From Nocardioides lacusdianchii (GTDB lineage Bacteria > Actinomycetota > Actinomycetes > Propionibacteriales > Nocardioidaceae): DNA of 64,000 nt. Where the stretch lies: contig NZ_JADHZD010000018.1 in assembly GCF_020102855.1 (NCBI RefSeq), positions 1 through 64,000 of the forward strand, written 5' to 3'. The notes below the pieces were generated by a model, which worked only from the letters and a program-made list of their open reading frames with translations, had not been told where the DNA came from and made no database searches. Both the position numbers and the translations under genes were made by a program. Shown here piece by piece: positions 16,093 to 24,878 of this stretch; the first letter of the stretch is position 1; every line of letters starts with the position of its first letter.

Positions 16093-17004
16093 GTGGGTCT
16101 GCAAGTCCCCAAGCTTTCGGGTGCGCCGGTGCGGCGCAGCCTGAAGATCGCGCTGCTGGGCGTGACGATTCTCGTGCTGGCTGGATGCTCCGAGGCCGAC
16201 CAGCGCCAGATCCGAAACCTGGCGATGCCTGACCGCGCCAGCGCCGAAGGCCCCTTCACCTACGAGCTGTGGAAGTGGGCCTGGGTCGCAGCCATGGCGA
16301 CCGGCATCCTCGTATGGGGCCTGATCTTCTACGCCGTGGTCAAGTTCCGACGGCGCAGTGACGATGAGGTGCCGCGCCAGACGCGCTACAACCTGCCCCT
16401 CGAGGTCTTCTACACGATCGCCCCCGTGCTGATGTGCGTGGTGTTCTTCTTCCACACCGTCCGGGTGCAGGACGTCATGACCGAGCGCGACCCCGAGCCT
16501 GACCTGACGGTGGAGGTGACGGGGCAGCAGTGGTCCTGGACCTTCAACCACGGAGTCGGTGAGCAGGACACGTCGGCCACCGGCGAGGACGACGACTTCG
16601 CCTACGACTCCTACGTCTACACCTCCGGCACCGGCGCGGACATCCCGACGCTGGTCCTCCCGGTGGACAGGACCGTCCAGTTCAACCTCCACTCCGCAGA
16701 CGTGATCCACTCGTTCGGGGTGCCGTCGTTCCTGACCAAGCTCGACGTCATCCCGGGGCGCGTCAACAAGCTCCAGGTCACCCCGACTGTCGAGGGCACC
16801 TATCCCGGCAAGTGCTACGAGCTCTGTGGCGTGTCCCACTCGCGCATGCTGTTCAACGTCGAGGTGGTCAGCCAGGCCGAGTACGACGCCTATCTCGCCG
16901 AACTTGCCGAGGCGGGCCAGACCGCCGACGACCCGCTGCTCGGCGGGAGCGACGTCGAGGACCAGGTCGGTCTCGACGAGGACTCCGAAGGGAGCAACGA
17001 ATGA
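16093..17004 (+). CDS. ctaC: Cytochrome c oxidase subunit II
   Basis: A 303-residue lipoprotein-type subunit II of aa3 oxidase. The signal ends in a lipobox (VLAGC, Cys 32), two membrane helices follow (about 55-80 and 100-120), and the periplasmic domain holds the CuA site: HSADVIHSF, then CYELCGVSHSRM with the CxxxC...H...M ligands. Actinobacterial subunits accept electrons from the bound cytochrome cc (QcrC). The GTG at 16093 has a GAGAGAGG Shine-Dalgarno. The stop overlaps ctaD. Confidence 0.95.
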   Translation: MGLQVPKLSGAPVRRSLKIALLGVTILVLAGCSEADQRQIRNLAMPDRASAEGPFTYELWKWAWVAAMATGILVWGLIFYAVVKFRRRSDDEVPRQTRYNLPLEVFYTIAPVLMCVVFFFHTVRVQDVMTERDPEPDLTVEVTGQQWSWTFNHGVGEQDTSATGEDDDFAYDSYVYTSGTGADIPTLVLPVDRTVQFNLHSADVIHSFGVPSFLTKLDVIPGRVNKLQVTPTVEGTYPGKCYELCGVSHSRMLFNVEVVSQAEYDAYLAELAEAGQTADDPLLGGSDVEDQVGLDEDSEGSNE

Positions 17005-18767
17005 GCGCCCCAACCACCGCCGCGCCACACGCTGCGGTGCCACCGCAGCCGGAGCGCAAGCCTCTCGGCGAGCAGGTCGTCCGGATCCTCACCACCACCG
17101 ATCACAAGCTGATCGGCAAGATGTACCTGATCACCTCGTTCGCGTGGTTCCTCATCGCGGGCCTGATGGCCATGCTGATCCGCTCCGAGCTGGCCTACCC
17201 CGGGTCGCAGATCGTCAACGACCAGCTCTACAACCAGCTGTTCACGATGCACGGCACGATCATGCTGCTGCTCTTCGCGACGCCGTTGTTCTTCGGCTTC
17301 GCCAACGTGATCATGCCGCTGCAGATCGGCGCACCTGACGTGGCGTTCCCCCGGCTGAACATGTTCAGCTACTGGCTGTTCCTGTTCGGTGGGCTCATCG
17401 CGGCGTCCGGCTTCCTGACCCCCGGCGGCGCTGCCGACTTCGGCTGGTTCGCCTACACGCCGCTCTCGGATGCGGTGCGCAGTCCCGGCGTAGGCGGTGA
17501 CCTCTGGATCATGGGCCTCTGGATGGCAGGCCTCGGCTCCATCCTGGGAGGCGTCAACTTCATCACCACCATCATCTGCATGCGTGCGCCCGGCATGACG
17601 ATGTTCCGGATGCCGATCTTCGTGTGGAACACCCTGATCACCAGCATGCTGGTCATCATGGTCTTCCCGATCCTGGCGGGTGCCCTCCTCATGCTGGAGG
17701 CCGACCGGATCCTGGGCGCCAACGTCTTCAACCCGGCGCACGGTGGACCGATCCTCTGGCAGCACCTGTTCTGGTTCTTCGGCCACCCAGAGGTCTACAT
17801 CATCGCTCTGCCGTTCTTCGGCATCATCTCCGAGATCCTGCCGGTCTTCAGCCGCAAGCCGATCTTCGGCTACGTCGGGCTGGTGGCCGCGACCCTCGGC
17901 ATCGCGATGCTGTCCGTGGCCGTGTGGGCCCACCACATGTACGTCACCGGTGCGGTCGACCTGCCGTTCTTCTCCGGCATGACGTTCCTCATCGCCGTGC
18001 CCACAGGAGTGAAGTTCTTCAACTGGATCGGCACGATGTGGGGCGGGTCGCTGTCGTTCGACACCCCGATGCTGTGGTCTGTCGGCTTCTTGACGACCTT
18101 CCTCTTCGGCGGTCTCACTGGCGTGATCCTGGCCAGCCCGCCGCTGGACTTCCACGTCTCCGACTCCTACTTCGTGGTGGCGCACTTCCACTACGTCGTG
18201 TTCGGCACCGTGGTGTTCGCGATGTTTGCCGGCTTCTACTTCTGGTGGCCGAAGATGACCGGCAGGATGCTGGACGAGCGCCTGGGCAAGCTGCACTTCT
18301 GGGTCCTGTTCATCGGCTTCCACCTCACCTTCCTGGTGCAGCACTGGCTCGGTGTCGAGGGCATGCCCCGTCGCTACGCCGACTACCTGCCCGAGGACGG
18401 CTTCACCACGCTCAACCAGATCTCCACGGTGGGCGCCTTCCTGCTGGGCGCCTCCACGCTCCCGTTCCTCTACAACGTCTACGTGTCCGCCAAGGGCCCG
18501 AAGGTCGTGGTCGACGACCCGTGGGGCTGGGGCCGCTCGCTCGAGTGGGCGACCAGCTGCCCGCCGCCGCGCCACAACTTCGTCACCCTGCCGCGCATCC
18601 GCTCGGAGTCCCCGGCGTTCGACCTGCACCACCCCGAGGTCGCGCTGATGGAGCTGGGGGACAACGAGGCCGAGCGCAACGGCGACGTCGCCGACGCACC
18701 TGACGTGCACGGACGCGAGGAGATGCTCCGCGACCGTGTCGAGGACAACGAGGAGGACGGTCGATGA
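17001..18767 (+). CDS. ctaD: Cytochrome c oxidase subunit I
   Basis: A 588-residue 12-helix haem-copper oxidase subunit I. Haem a and a3/CuB ligands are visible: MHGTIMLLL, the His-Tyr cross-link region FGHPEVYI, the double His VWAHHMY and VAHFHYV. It reduces O2 to water and pumps protons. The ATG at 17001 overlaps the ctaC stop by 4 bp. A highly charged, acidic C-terminal extension (about 545-588) follows the last helix. It is the core of the bcc-aa3 supercomplex with the Qcr genes at 22-26 kb. Confidence 0.97.
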   Translation: MSAPTTAAPHAAVPPQPERKPLGEQVVRILTTTDHKLIGKMYLITSFAWFLIAGLMAMLIRSELAYPGSQIVNDQLYNQLFTMHGTIMLLLFATPLFFGFANVIMPLQIGAPDVAFPRLNMFSYWLFLFGGLIAASGFLTPGGAADFGWFAYTPLSDAVRSPGVGGDLWIMGLWMAGLGSILGGVNFITTIICMRAPGMTMFRMPIFVWNTLITSMLVIMVFPILAGALLMLEADRILGANVFNPAHGGPILWQHLFWFFGHPEVYIIALPFFGIISEILPVFSRKPIFGYVGLVAATLGIAMLSVAVWAHHMYVTGAVDLPFFSGMTFLIAVPTGVKFFNWIGTMWGGSLSFDTPMLWSVGFLTTFLFGGLTGVILASPPLDFHVSDSYFVVAHFHYVVFGTVVFAMFAGFYFWWPKMTGRMLDERLGKLHFWVLFIGFHLTFLVQHWLGVEGMPRRYADYLPEDGFTTLNQISTVGAFLLGASTLPFLYNVYVSAKGPKVVVDDPWGWGRSLEWATSCPPPRHNFVTLPRIRSESPAFDLHHPEVALMELGDNEAERNGDVADAPDVHGREEMLRDRVEDNEEDGR

Positions 18768-19162
18768 AGGCCGAGGCCTGGATCTTCGGGATCACCGCAC
18801 TGTTCATCTCGGTCGTCGCGCCGGCGTACTGGTTCCTCTCCGAGGACTGGACCGGCACGTCCGCCCTGGTCATGACCGCGCTGCTCTTCGGCATGGTCAC
18901 CCTCTACCTCGGCTTCCACGCCTCGCGCATGGACCCGCGTCCCGAGGACCGCAAGGAGGGCGAGATCGCGGAGGGCGCCGGCGAGCTGGGCTTCTTCCCG
19001 CCCTACTCCTGGTGGCCGCTGTGGTGCGCCCTCGCGCTCGGCGTGATCGTCTACGGCACGGCGTTCGCCGCGTGGTGGCTGGTCATCATCGGGTTCACCG
19101 TCGGTGCGGTCGTCGCCTGCGGCTTCGTGTTCGAGTACTACCGGGGTGAGCACGCCCACTGA
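18764..19162 (+). CDS. ctaF: Actinobacterial cytochrome c oxidase subunit IV
   Basis: A 132-residue protein with four predicted membrane helices, the arrangement of CtaF, the actinobacterial-type subunit IV of aa3 oxidase. The N terminus MKAEAWIFGITALFI and the soluble loop ASRMDPRPEDRKEGE with FFPPYSWWPL are typical. The ATGA overlap with ctaD shows coupling, and a strong hairpin terminator closes the ctaCDF operon 22 bp after its stop. Confidence 0.92.
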   Translation: MKAEAWIFGITALFISVVAPAYWFLSEDWTGTSALVMTALLFGMVTLYLGFHASRMDPRPEDRKEGEIAEGAGELGFFPPYSWWPLWCALALGVIVYGTAFAAWWLVIIGFTVGAVVACGFVFEYYRGEHAH

Positions 19163-19183
19163 GCCTCGTCGCTCGCCGTCTTC

Positions 19184-19223
19184 GGAAGAGCCCGTCCACG
19201 CCGTAGGCTGGACGGGCTCTTCC
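19184..19223 (+). terminator. Rho-independent-type hairpin after ctaF
   Basis: A perfect 15-bp stem (GGAAGAGCCCGTCCA at 19184-19198, its complement at 19209-19223) with a 10-nt loop, followed by TGTTCC rather than a U tract. It lies between ctaF and the L,D-transpeptidase gene and most likely ends the ctaCDF transcript. Confidence 0.85.
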
Positions 19224-19267
19224 TGTTCCACCTGCTCGTCAGTCGCTTCACCTGGGGGATTCGTCAG

Positions 19268-20494
19268 ATGCCTGCTCGCGCGCTCGCACCGCTCTCCGGC
19301 ACGCACCCGCTCCGACGGCGTACGTCGGCGGCGGTGGCCCTGCTCGCCCTGACCGGCACGCTGGCCGCCTGCTCGACGGACGGCACCACCACGGAGGGGG
19401 ACCGTCCCGGCGCCTCCGCGACGTCCGCATCGGCCGCCCCGGAGCCCGTACGCCTCACCACCAGCTTCGCCGACCCGACCGCGGTGCCGATCGGCTCACC
19501 GGTCACCGTCGGCACGTCCGGCGGCACCCTGGACGACGTACGCGTCACCTCTGCTGCCGGCGCGCTCGAGGGCTCGGTCGCGGGCGGGAAGTGGACGGCC
19601 TCGACGCTGCTCGAGCCCGGCACCGACTACACGATCACCGCGTCCGCGACCCGGTCCGACGGCCGCAGCGTCGAGCGCACGCGGACCTTCAGCACCGTCG
19701 ACCTCACCCTGGACGAGCAGACCTTCGCCGCCGTCGCGCCGCTGGACGGGGAGACCGTCGGCGTCGGCATGCCGGTCGTGGTCACCTTCGACCTGCCGGT
19801 CACCGACCGTGCCCTCTTCGAGGAGCACATGCAGGTCAGCAGCACACCGTCGCAGCGCGGCTCGTGGTACTGGCTGAGCGACCGGGAGGCCCACTGGCGC
19901 CCGGCGACCTACTGGAAGCCCGGCACCGACGTGTCCGTCGACCTCGACATCAACAGCCTCCCGGCGGGCAACGGCATCTACGGCCAGGAGTCGCGCAGCA
20001 TCGACTTCACCGTCGGCGACTCGGTCGTCAGCAAGGTCGACGTGCGCACCCACACCATGCGCACCTTCGTCGACGGCGAGCTGGCCCGGACGATGCCGAT
20101 CAGCGCGGGCAAGGCCGGCTGGGAGACCCGGTCGGGCACCAAGGTCATCATCGAGACGTTCCGCCGCAAGCGGATGAGCGCCGCCACCATCGGTGTCGAC
20201 GAGAGCGACCCGGAGTTCTACGACCTCTCCAACGTGCAGTACGCCCTGCGCGTCACCTACTCCGGCGAGTTCCTCCACGGCGCCCCCTGGTCGACCGGCT
20301 CGCAGGGCAGCGCGAACGTCTCGCACGGCTGCGTCGGGATGAGCCTGGCCGACGCGGCCTGGCTCTACGAGCGCACCAGCCGTGGCGACGTCGTCGAGGT
20401 GGTCGGCTCCGAGCGCCAGATGACCCTCGAGAACGGCTACGGCGACTGGAACCTCTCGCCAGCCGACTGGAAGTCGGGCTCCGCCCTCTCCTGA
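19268..20494 (+). CDS. L,D-transpeptidase lipoprotein
   Basis: A 408-residue secreted lipoprotein with lipobox TLAAC (Cys 35), two Ig-like domains (about 70-270) and a C-terminal YkuD catalytic domain. The domain has FLHGAPWS and the active-site motif SHGCVGMS (Cys about residue 355), as in the mycobacterial LdtMt enzymes that form 3-3 peptidoglycan cross-links. It is alone between two terminator-like regions. The C terminus ends DWNLSPADWKSGSALS, as expected for the family. Confidence 0.9.
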   Translation: MPARALAPLSGTHPLRRRTSAAVALLALTGTLAACSTDGTTTEGDRPGASATSASAAPEPVRLTTSFADPTAVPIGSPVTVGTSGGTLDDVRVTSAAGALEGSVAGGKWTASTLLEPGTDYTITASATRSDGRSVERTRTFSTVDLTLDEQTFAAVAPLDGETVGVGMPVVVTFDLPVTDRALFEEHMQVSSTPSQRGSWYWLSDREAHWRPATYWKPGTDVSVDLDINSLPAGNGIYGQESRSIDFTVGDSVVSKVDVRTHTMRTFVDGELARTMPISAGKAGWETRSGTKVIIETFRRKRMSAATIGVDESDPEFYDLSNVQYALRVTYSGEFLHGAPWSTGSQGSANVSHGCVGMSLADAAWLYERTSRGDVVEVVGSERQMTLENGYGDWNLSPADWKSGSALS

Positions 20495-20520
20495 GTTGCT
20501 GGGCGTGCCCGCTCCCGAGG

Positions 20521-20633
20521 GTGGCGGCACACGACAACCGTGTATCGGTAGGTGGCGGCACATGACAACGATCGCGGGCTCGGGAACGTCGTCTGCCGCC
20601 ACGAAGGCGCGCCGTCATGTCGTGTGCCGCCAC
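20521..20633. repeat. Palindromic repeat cluster A (four 16-bp units, ++--)
   Basis: Four copies of a 16-bp unit (consensus GTGGCGGCACACGACA) at 20521-20536 (+), 20552-20567 (+), 20587-20602 (-) and 20618-20633 (-), separated by unrelated spacers of 15, 19 and 15 bp. Two units point inward on each side, so the cluster can form a nested hairpin. The third unit is the most degenerate (two mismatches). Cluster B has the same layout on the other side of the nuclease-fold gene. Confidence 0.9.
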
Positions 20634-20746
20634 CCCGGGGCTGACGCACCACGGCGCCAGCGACGTAGCCCCCAACCGTCCACAGAGCCGGGTGAGCGAG
20701 CGTCCTCCACAGGCCGGCGCGCGATCCACGACACGACGACCACCAC

Positions 20747-21769
20747 GTGCCTGACAGTGGGGCGATGCACGACCATCACCCGGCCACCGGTGCAACGATC
20801 CGTCCAGTCTCCCGGCGTACGCAGGAGCTCCCGGCGGCGGTTCGCGGTCATCCCCGCCTGGCTGCGTACGTTCGCGAGTCCTACTCCGTGCACCGCAGGA
20901 CCGATCTGGGTGACGACCTGGCGGCGAGTCTTCGCGCGTGGCAGCTCCTCATGCCGGACGACGGGTGCTTCACCGCGCTGACCTCGGCCGCGCTCCGGGG
21001 ATGGTGGCTACCGCCCATCCCGGCGGGTGCGCCTGTCTTCATGGCCATGGGTCTGGACGACCCACGTCCGATCCGCGCCGGCGTCAGGACCAGCCGGCAC
21101 ACGCGCCCGATCGCGTTCGAGTGCATCGGCGATGTCAGGGCGGCCTCCGTCCCCGAGACCCTGCTCTCGTGCGCGCGATGGCTGAGCCTCGTCGACATGG
21201 TCGTGCTGGTGGACTGCGTGCTGCAGCGGGGGGAGTGCACCGGCCGGGAGATCGAGGCGGTGGTCCGCCCTCGCCGGCCGGGCGCGACCCCGCTGAGGCG
21301 TGCGCTCGCGCTCGCTGACGGGAGGTCGGAGTCGGCGTACGAGACCTTGCTCCGACTCCTCCACGTCCTGTGCGGCATCGACGTCGAGCCGCAGTACGTC
21401 GTCGTCGACGAGGATGGCGTCGTCGTGGCACGGGCGGACCTGCGAATCGTCGGTACGCAGGCACTGCACGAGTACGACGGCGACGAGCACGAGGAGGCCC
21501 CGCGACGGGTCAGGGACCGCCGGCGGGACCGTGACATCGAGCGGGCGGCCCACGTACGTCGGGGCTACACCTCGGGCGACGTGCTGCACCGAAGTGGATC
21601 GGTGCTGCGCGATGCCGAGCGCTCTCTGGGGCTGGCACATGACCCAGGAAGCATCCGGCCATGGCTCGCTGAGCTGCGGAAGTCGTTGTTCACCCCGAGC
21701 GGGCAGGCTGAATTCGTACGCCGGGCGAACCCGCGACTACCCGTGAGGGAACGGGGTGCGACTGCTTGA
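20747..21769 (+). CDS. DUF559/Vsr-like nuclease-fold protein between repeat clusters
   Basis: A 340-residue protein (334 from the ATG at 20765). The N-terminal half resembles AbiEi-type winged-helix proteins of actinobacteria (ALTSAALRGWWLP). The C-terminal half has a restriction-endonuclease-like core: acidic helix SESAYETLLRLL, VVARADLRI with its Asp, then LHEYDGDEHEE and RRDRDIERAAHVRRG, as in DUF559/Vsr-like proteins. It would be a PD-(D/E)XK nuclease or a derived DNA-binding protein. Repeat cluster A ends 113 bp before it and cluster B starts 35 bp after it. No partner gene is adjacent. Start codon uncertain. Confidence 0.72.
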   Translation: MPDSGAMHDHHPATGATIRPVSRRTQELPAAVRGHPRLAAYVRESYSVHRRTDLGDDLAASLRAWQLLMPDDGCFTALTSAALRGWWLPPIPAGAPVFMAMGLDDPRPIRAGVRTSRHTRPIAFECIGDVRAASVPETLLSCARWLSLVDMVVLVDCVLQRGECTGREIEAVVRPRRPGATPLRRALALADGRSESAYETLLRLLHVLCGIDVEPQYVVVDEDGVVVARADLRIVGTQALHEYDGDEHEEAPRRVRDRRRDRDIERAAHVRRGYTSGDVLHRSGSVLRDAERSLGLAHDPGSIRPWLAELRKSLFTPSGQAEFVRRANPRLPVRERGATA

Positions 21770-21803
21770 TCACGAGGTCGACTGCCTCGGCAGGCTCGGG
21801 GGA

Positions 21804-21915
21804 GTGGCGGCACACGACATCGGATCGTCGACGCTGGCGGCACATCACACGTTTTGGGGGCCGCAGGATGTCGTGTGCCGCCACCCTCGGGCGGCGCCAT
21901 GTCGTGTGCCGCCAC
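21804..21915. repeat. Palindromic repeat cluster B (four 16-bp units, ++--)
   Basis: Four units of the same repeat as cluster A, at 21804-21819 (+), 21834-21849 (+, degenerate), 21869-21884 (-) and 21900-21915 (-), with spacers of 14, 19 and 15 bp. Unit order, orientation and spacing match cluster A almost exactly, while the spacer sequences differ. This argues for a common functional architecture rather than simple recent duplication of the segment. Confidence 0.9.
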
Positions 21916-21946
21916 CCTACGTCGTCGATGCGCAGCCACACGAACG

Positions 21947-21983
21947 ACGAAGGCCCGCCGGGATCATCCCGGCGGGCCTTCGT
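21947..21983 (-). terminator. Terminator downstream of qcrB
   Basis: A perfect 18-bp inverted repeat (left arm 21947-21964, right arm 21966-21983, centred on position 21965; the innermost bases form the loop) with the core AAGGCCCGCCGGG. It lies 23 bp past the stop of qcrB on the minus strand and 31 bp after repeat cluster B, and should end the ctaE-qcrCAB transcript. Confidence 0.85.
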
Positions 21984-22005
21984 GGTGCTACGTCGTACGA
22001 GCGAC

Positions 22006-23763
22006 TCAGTGGTCGCCGCGCAGCGGGACCTCGTCGGCGTCGCGCAGGTGGTGGTCGTCGAACTGGTGACCGTCGACCGGGTGGTCGAGACCTGCCTGGA
22101 GCTCCGCCTCGTGCTCGGCGTGGTGGTGCGCTGCCTCGAGCTCGGCCCGCGTGGGCTTCTGCACGTTGTGGACGTACATCCACGACGACAGCTTGGCCCT
22201 CAGCTTCTCCGAGCGCGTGTTCGGTGCGGCCACGCCCGCGGCGTCGGTCTCACCGTTGGCGTGGAACACCTCGTCACGGTCCCGAGCGGTGAGCGTGTAG
22301 GCGGCCGTCTCGCTGAGGGGCAGGTGCCGCTCGGCGTACGCCCCGTCGGGGGAGCGGGTGATGATGCCCGTCTCGTAACCGTGGAGGAGCTTCCCGTTGT
22401 CGTGGCGCTGCAAGGAGATGCACCAGCGACGCGTGATCCAGAAGGCGAGGAGAGGTCCCAGGAAGATCGCCACGCGGATGAAGTAGGTGATCTGGTTGAT
22501 GCTCAGGTCAAGCTTGATGGCGATGATGTCGTTGCCACCGGCCGCCCAGGCGAGACCGTAGAAGGTCATCAGGGCGACCATCACCGCTGTCCGCGTCGGC
22601 GCGTTGCGCGGACGCTGGAGCAAGTGGTGGTCGCGCTTGTCGCCGGTGATCCAGCCCTCGATGAAGGGCAGGAGCATCAGGATGACCAGCATGAGCGGCG
22701 GCACGATCAGGATCGGCAGCATCACGTTCCACGAGATGGTGTAGCCGAAGATCACCGACTCCCAGCCGGTGGGGATGATGCGCAGGAGCCCGTCGGGCCA
22801 GCCCATGTACCAGTCGGGCTGCGAGCCCGCCGTGACCTTGGTCGGGTCGTAGGGTCCGAACTTCCACACCGGGTTGATCGTCATCAGACCGCCCATGATG
22901 GCGATGACGCCGAAGACCATGAAGAAGAAGCCACCGGCCTTGGCGGCATAGACGGGCAGCATCGGGAAGCCGACGACGTTCTGCTCCGTGCGGCCGGGGC
23001 CGGGCCACTGCGTGTGCTTGTGGTAGACGAGCAGGAGCATGTGGGCCGCGATCAGCGCGAGCAGGATCCCCGGGATCAGGAGGACGTGGATGATGTAGAG
23101 GCGCGGGATGATGGCCTCACCGGGGAACTCGCCGCCGAAGAGCAGGAACGACATGTAGGTGCCGACAACCGGCGTGGCCTTCAGGAATCCGTCGGCAGCG
23201 CGGACACCGGTGCCCGACAGCAGGTCGTCAGGCAGCGAGTAGCCGGTGAATCCCTCGAGGGTGCCGAGCAGGAGCAGCAGGCAGCCGATGACCCAGTTGA
23301 GCTCGCGGGGCTTGCGATAGGCGCCGGTGAAGGCCACGCGCAGCAGGTGGACCATCATCGAGGCGATGAAGATCATCGCCGCCCAGTGATGCATCTGACG
23401 CATCAGGAGTCCACCGCGCACATCGAAGGAGATGTGCAGCGTGGAGGCCATCGACTCCGACATCCCGACCCCGCGGAGCTGCTCGTAGGAGCCCTCGTAG
23501 GTGATGTGGCCCATGGACGGGTTGAACCACAGGGTGAGGAACACGCCGGTGAGGAGCAGGACGACGAAGCTCCACAGTGCGATCTCGCCGAGCATGAACG
23601 ACCAGTGGTCGGGGAAGACCTTGCGCAGGTTCTTCTTCATCGCCGTGGCCAGGCCCAGGCGGTCGTCGGCCCAGGTGGCCAGCGAGCCGGCAGGGCTCGG
23701 CTTGGAGGCAGTCGCCGCCTTGGTGCCGTTGCTCGAGGCAACCTTGCTGGTGTCGATGCTCAC
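22006..23763 (-). CDS. qcrB: Menaquinol-cytochrome c reductase cytochrome b subunit
   Basis: A 585-residue actinobacterial QcrB with a long cytoplasmic C-terminal extension. The cytochrome b core has haem-ligand His residues in MRQMHHWAAMIFIASMMVHLLR and in the later AAHMLLLVYHKHTQWPG region, the menaquinol-site segment PTGWESVIFGY, and about eight to nine membrane helices. It oxidises menaquinol within the bcc-aa3 supercomplex. Its GTG overlaps the qcrA stop (GTGA). The C-terminal 120 residues are hydrophilic and His-rich near the end. Confidence 0.95.
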   Translation of the reverse strand: MSIDTSKVASSNGTKAATASKPSPAGSLATWADDRLGLATAMKKNLRKVFPDHWSFMLGEIALWSFVVLLLTGVFLTLWFNPSMGHITYEGSYEQLRGVGMSESMASTLHISFDVRGGLLMRQMHHWAAMIFIASMMVHLLRVAFTGAYRKPRELNWVIGCLLLLLGTLEGFTGYSLPDDLLSGTGVRAADGFLKATPVVGTYMSFLLFGGEFPGEAIIPRLYIIHVLLIPGILLALIAAHMLLLVYHKHTQWPGPGRTEQNVVGFPMLPVYAAKAGGFFFMVFGVIAIMGGLMTINPVWKFGPYDPTKVTAGSQPDWYMGWPDGLLRIIPTGWESVIFGYTISWNVMLPILIVPPLMLVILMLLPFIEGWITGDKRDHHLLQRPRNAPTRTAVMVALMTFYGLAWAAGGNDIIAIKLDLSINQITYFIRVAIFLGPLLAFWITRRWCISLQRHDNGKLLHGYETGIITRSPDGAYAERHLPLSETAAYTLTARDRDEVFHANGETDAAGVAAPNTRSEKLRAKLSSWMYVHNVQKPTRAELEAAHHHAEHEAELQAGLDHPVDGHQFDDHHLRDADEVPLRGDH

Positions 23764-24878
23764 AGCTTCTCACGCTCCCAAAAGCTGGCCCCGATGGGCT
23801 CGGTGAAGTCGCTCTGGGCGACCAGGTAGCCCTCTTCGTCCACCTTGATCGGCAGCTGGGGGAGGGGGCGGGCAGCCGGACCGAAGACGACTTTGGCGCC
23901 GTCCGCCAGGTCGAAGGTCGACTGGTGGCACGGGCACAGCACGTGGTGCGTGGTGCGCTCGTAGAGGGAGATCGGGCAGCCTACGTGGGTGCAGATCTTG
24001 GAGTAGCAGATGATTCCGTCGACGGTCCACTTGTCCGGCTGCGTCGCCGCGGTGAGCTCGTCGGGGTCCATGCGGACGATGATGATGGCGCCCTTGGCCT
24101 TCTCCGCCTGCTCCTCCGCGCCCTCGAGCTCGGGGTAGCCGTTCTCCTCGGAGGGGAACATCGCCTCGGGAGCGGCGTTGATGAGGTCGCCGACCTCCAC
24201 GTCGCTGGCCAGGATCGGGGTGCCGATCACGTCACGCACGAGGCGCATCTCCGGCTTCCAGAGGGTGTGGGCGAGCTTGCTGATGTCCAGGGAGTCGCCC
24301 GGAGCCAGGTCCCGCAGCAACACCACGGCGGGCAGACCGAGCACGCCGACGGCGCCGATCATGGTGTTGCGCACGAGAGGACGACGTCCGATGCCGGCCT
24401 CGTCGAGACCGGCGTTGAGGGCCGCGATGGTGGCCTCGCGGTCCTCGGGCGGGGAGGCTGCCGGGTGGCGCATCTCGACCATCTCCGCGTCCGCCATGAG
24501 CTTGCGGGCGAGGTGGATGATGCCGGTGCCGATGAGCAGCAGGCTCGTGCCCAGCGTCACCCCGAGGGCGACCGTCGAGGAACCCATGCCGAGAAACGTG
24601 TCCCAGTTGTCGCCGACCTCGAAGGAGAAGTAGGCGACCACGAAGAGGACAGCGCTGATCATGGCGGCGATGAACATCGCCGCGATCTGGCGCTCGGCAC
24701 GCTTCTCGGCCTTGGGGTCGACGTCGGTCGGGCGCCACAGGTGCGGCGGCAGGCCGGGGTCGGCGATCGGGTCGGCCGGCGTGCGCGCCGGCACGTGCGA
24801 CTGGGCGCCCGTCTCGTCGCTGTAGGGCTCGGGCGTCCCGTCGGGGCCGTTGACCGGACGGTTGTCGTCGTTGCTCAC
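23760..24878 (-). CDS. qcrA: Rieske iron-sulfur subunit of the bc complex
   Basis: A 372-residue actinobacterial Rieske protein. It has a charged Pro/Asp-rich N-terminal tail, three membrane helices (about 80-105, 112-140 and 185-205) and a C-terminal [2Fe-2S] domain with CTHVGCPIS and CPCHQSTF, the two Cys-x-His motifs. The GTG at 24878 overlaps the qcrC stop (GTGA); a longer frame starting at 24965 is rejected. The substitution of Gln for the common Gly in CPCHGS is mild. It passes electrons from menaquinol to QcrC. Confidence 0.95.
   Translation of the reverse strand: MSNDDNRPVNGPDGTPEPYSDETGAQSHVPARTPADPIADPGLPPHLWRPTDVDPKAEKRAERQIAAMFIAAMISAVLFVVAYFSFEVGDNWDTFLGMGSSTVALGVTLGTSLLLIGTGIIHLARKLMADAEMVEMRHPAASPPEDREATIAALNAGLDEAGIGRRPLVRNTMIGAVGVLGLPAVVLLRDLAPGDSLDISKLAHTLWKPEMRLVRDVIGTPILASDVEVGDLINAAPEAMFPSEENGYPELEGAEEQAEKAKGAIIIVRMDPDELTAATQPDKWTVDGIICYSKICTHVGCPISLYERTTHHVLCPCHQSTFDLADGAKVVFGPAARPLPQLPIKVDEEGYLVAQSDFTEPIGASFWEREKL

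Noticed and set aside
20521..21915. CRISPR array
   Set aside because: Only four units per cluster, in both orientations, with 16-bp units and 14-19-bp spacers, and no cas genes. It does not fit a CRISPR.
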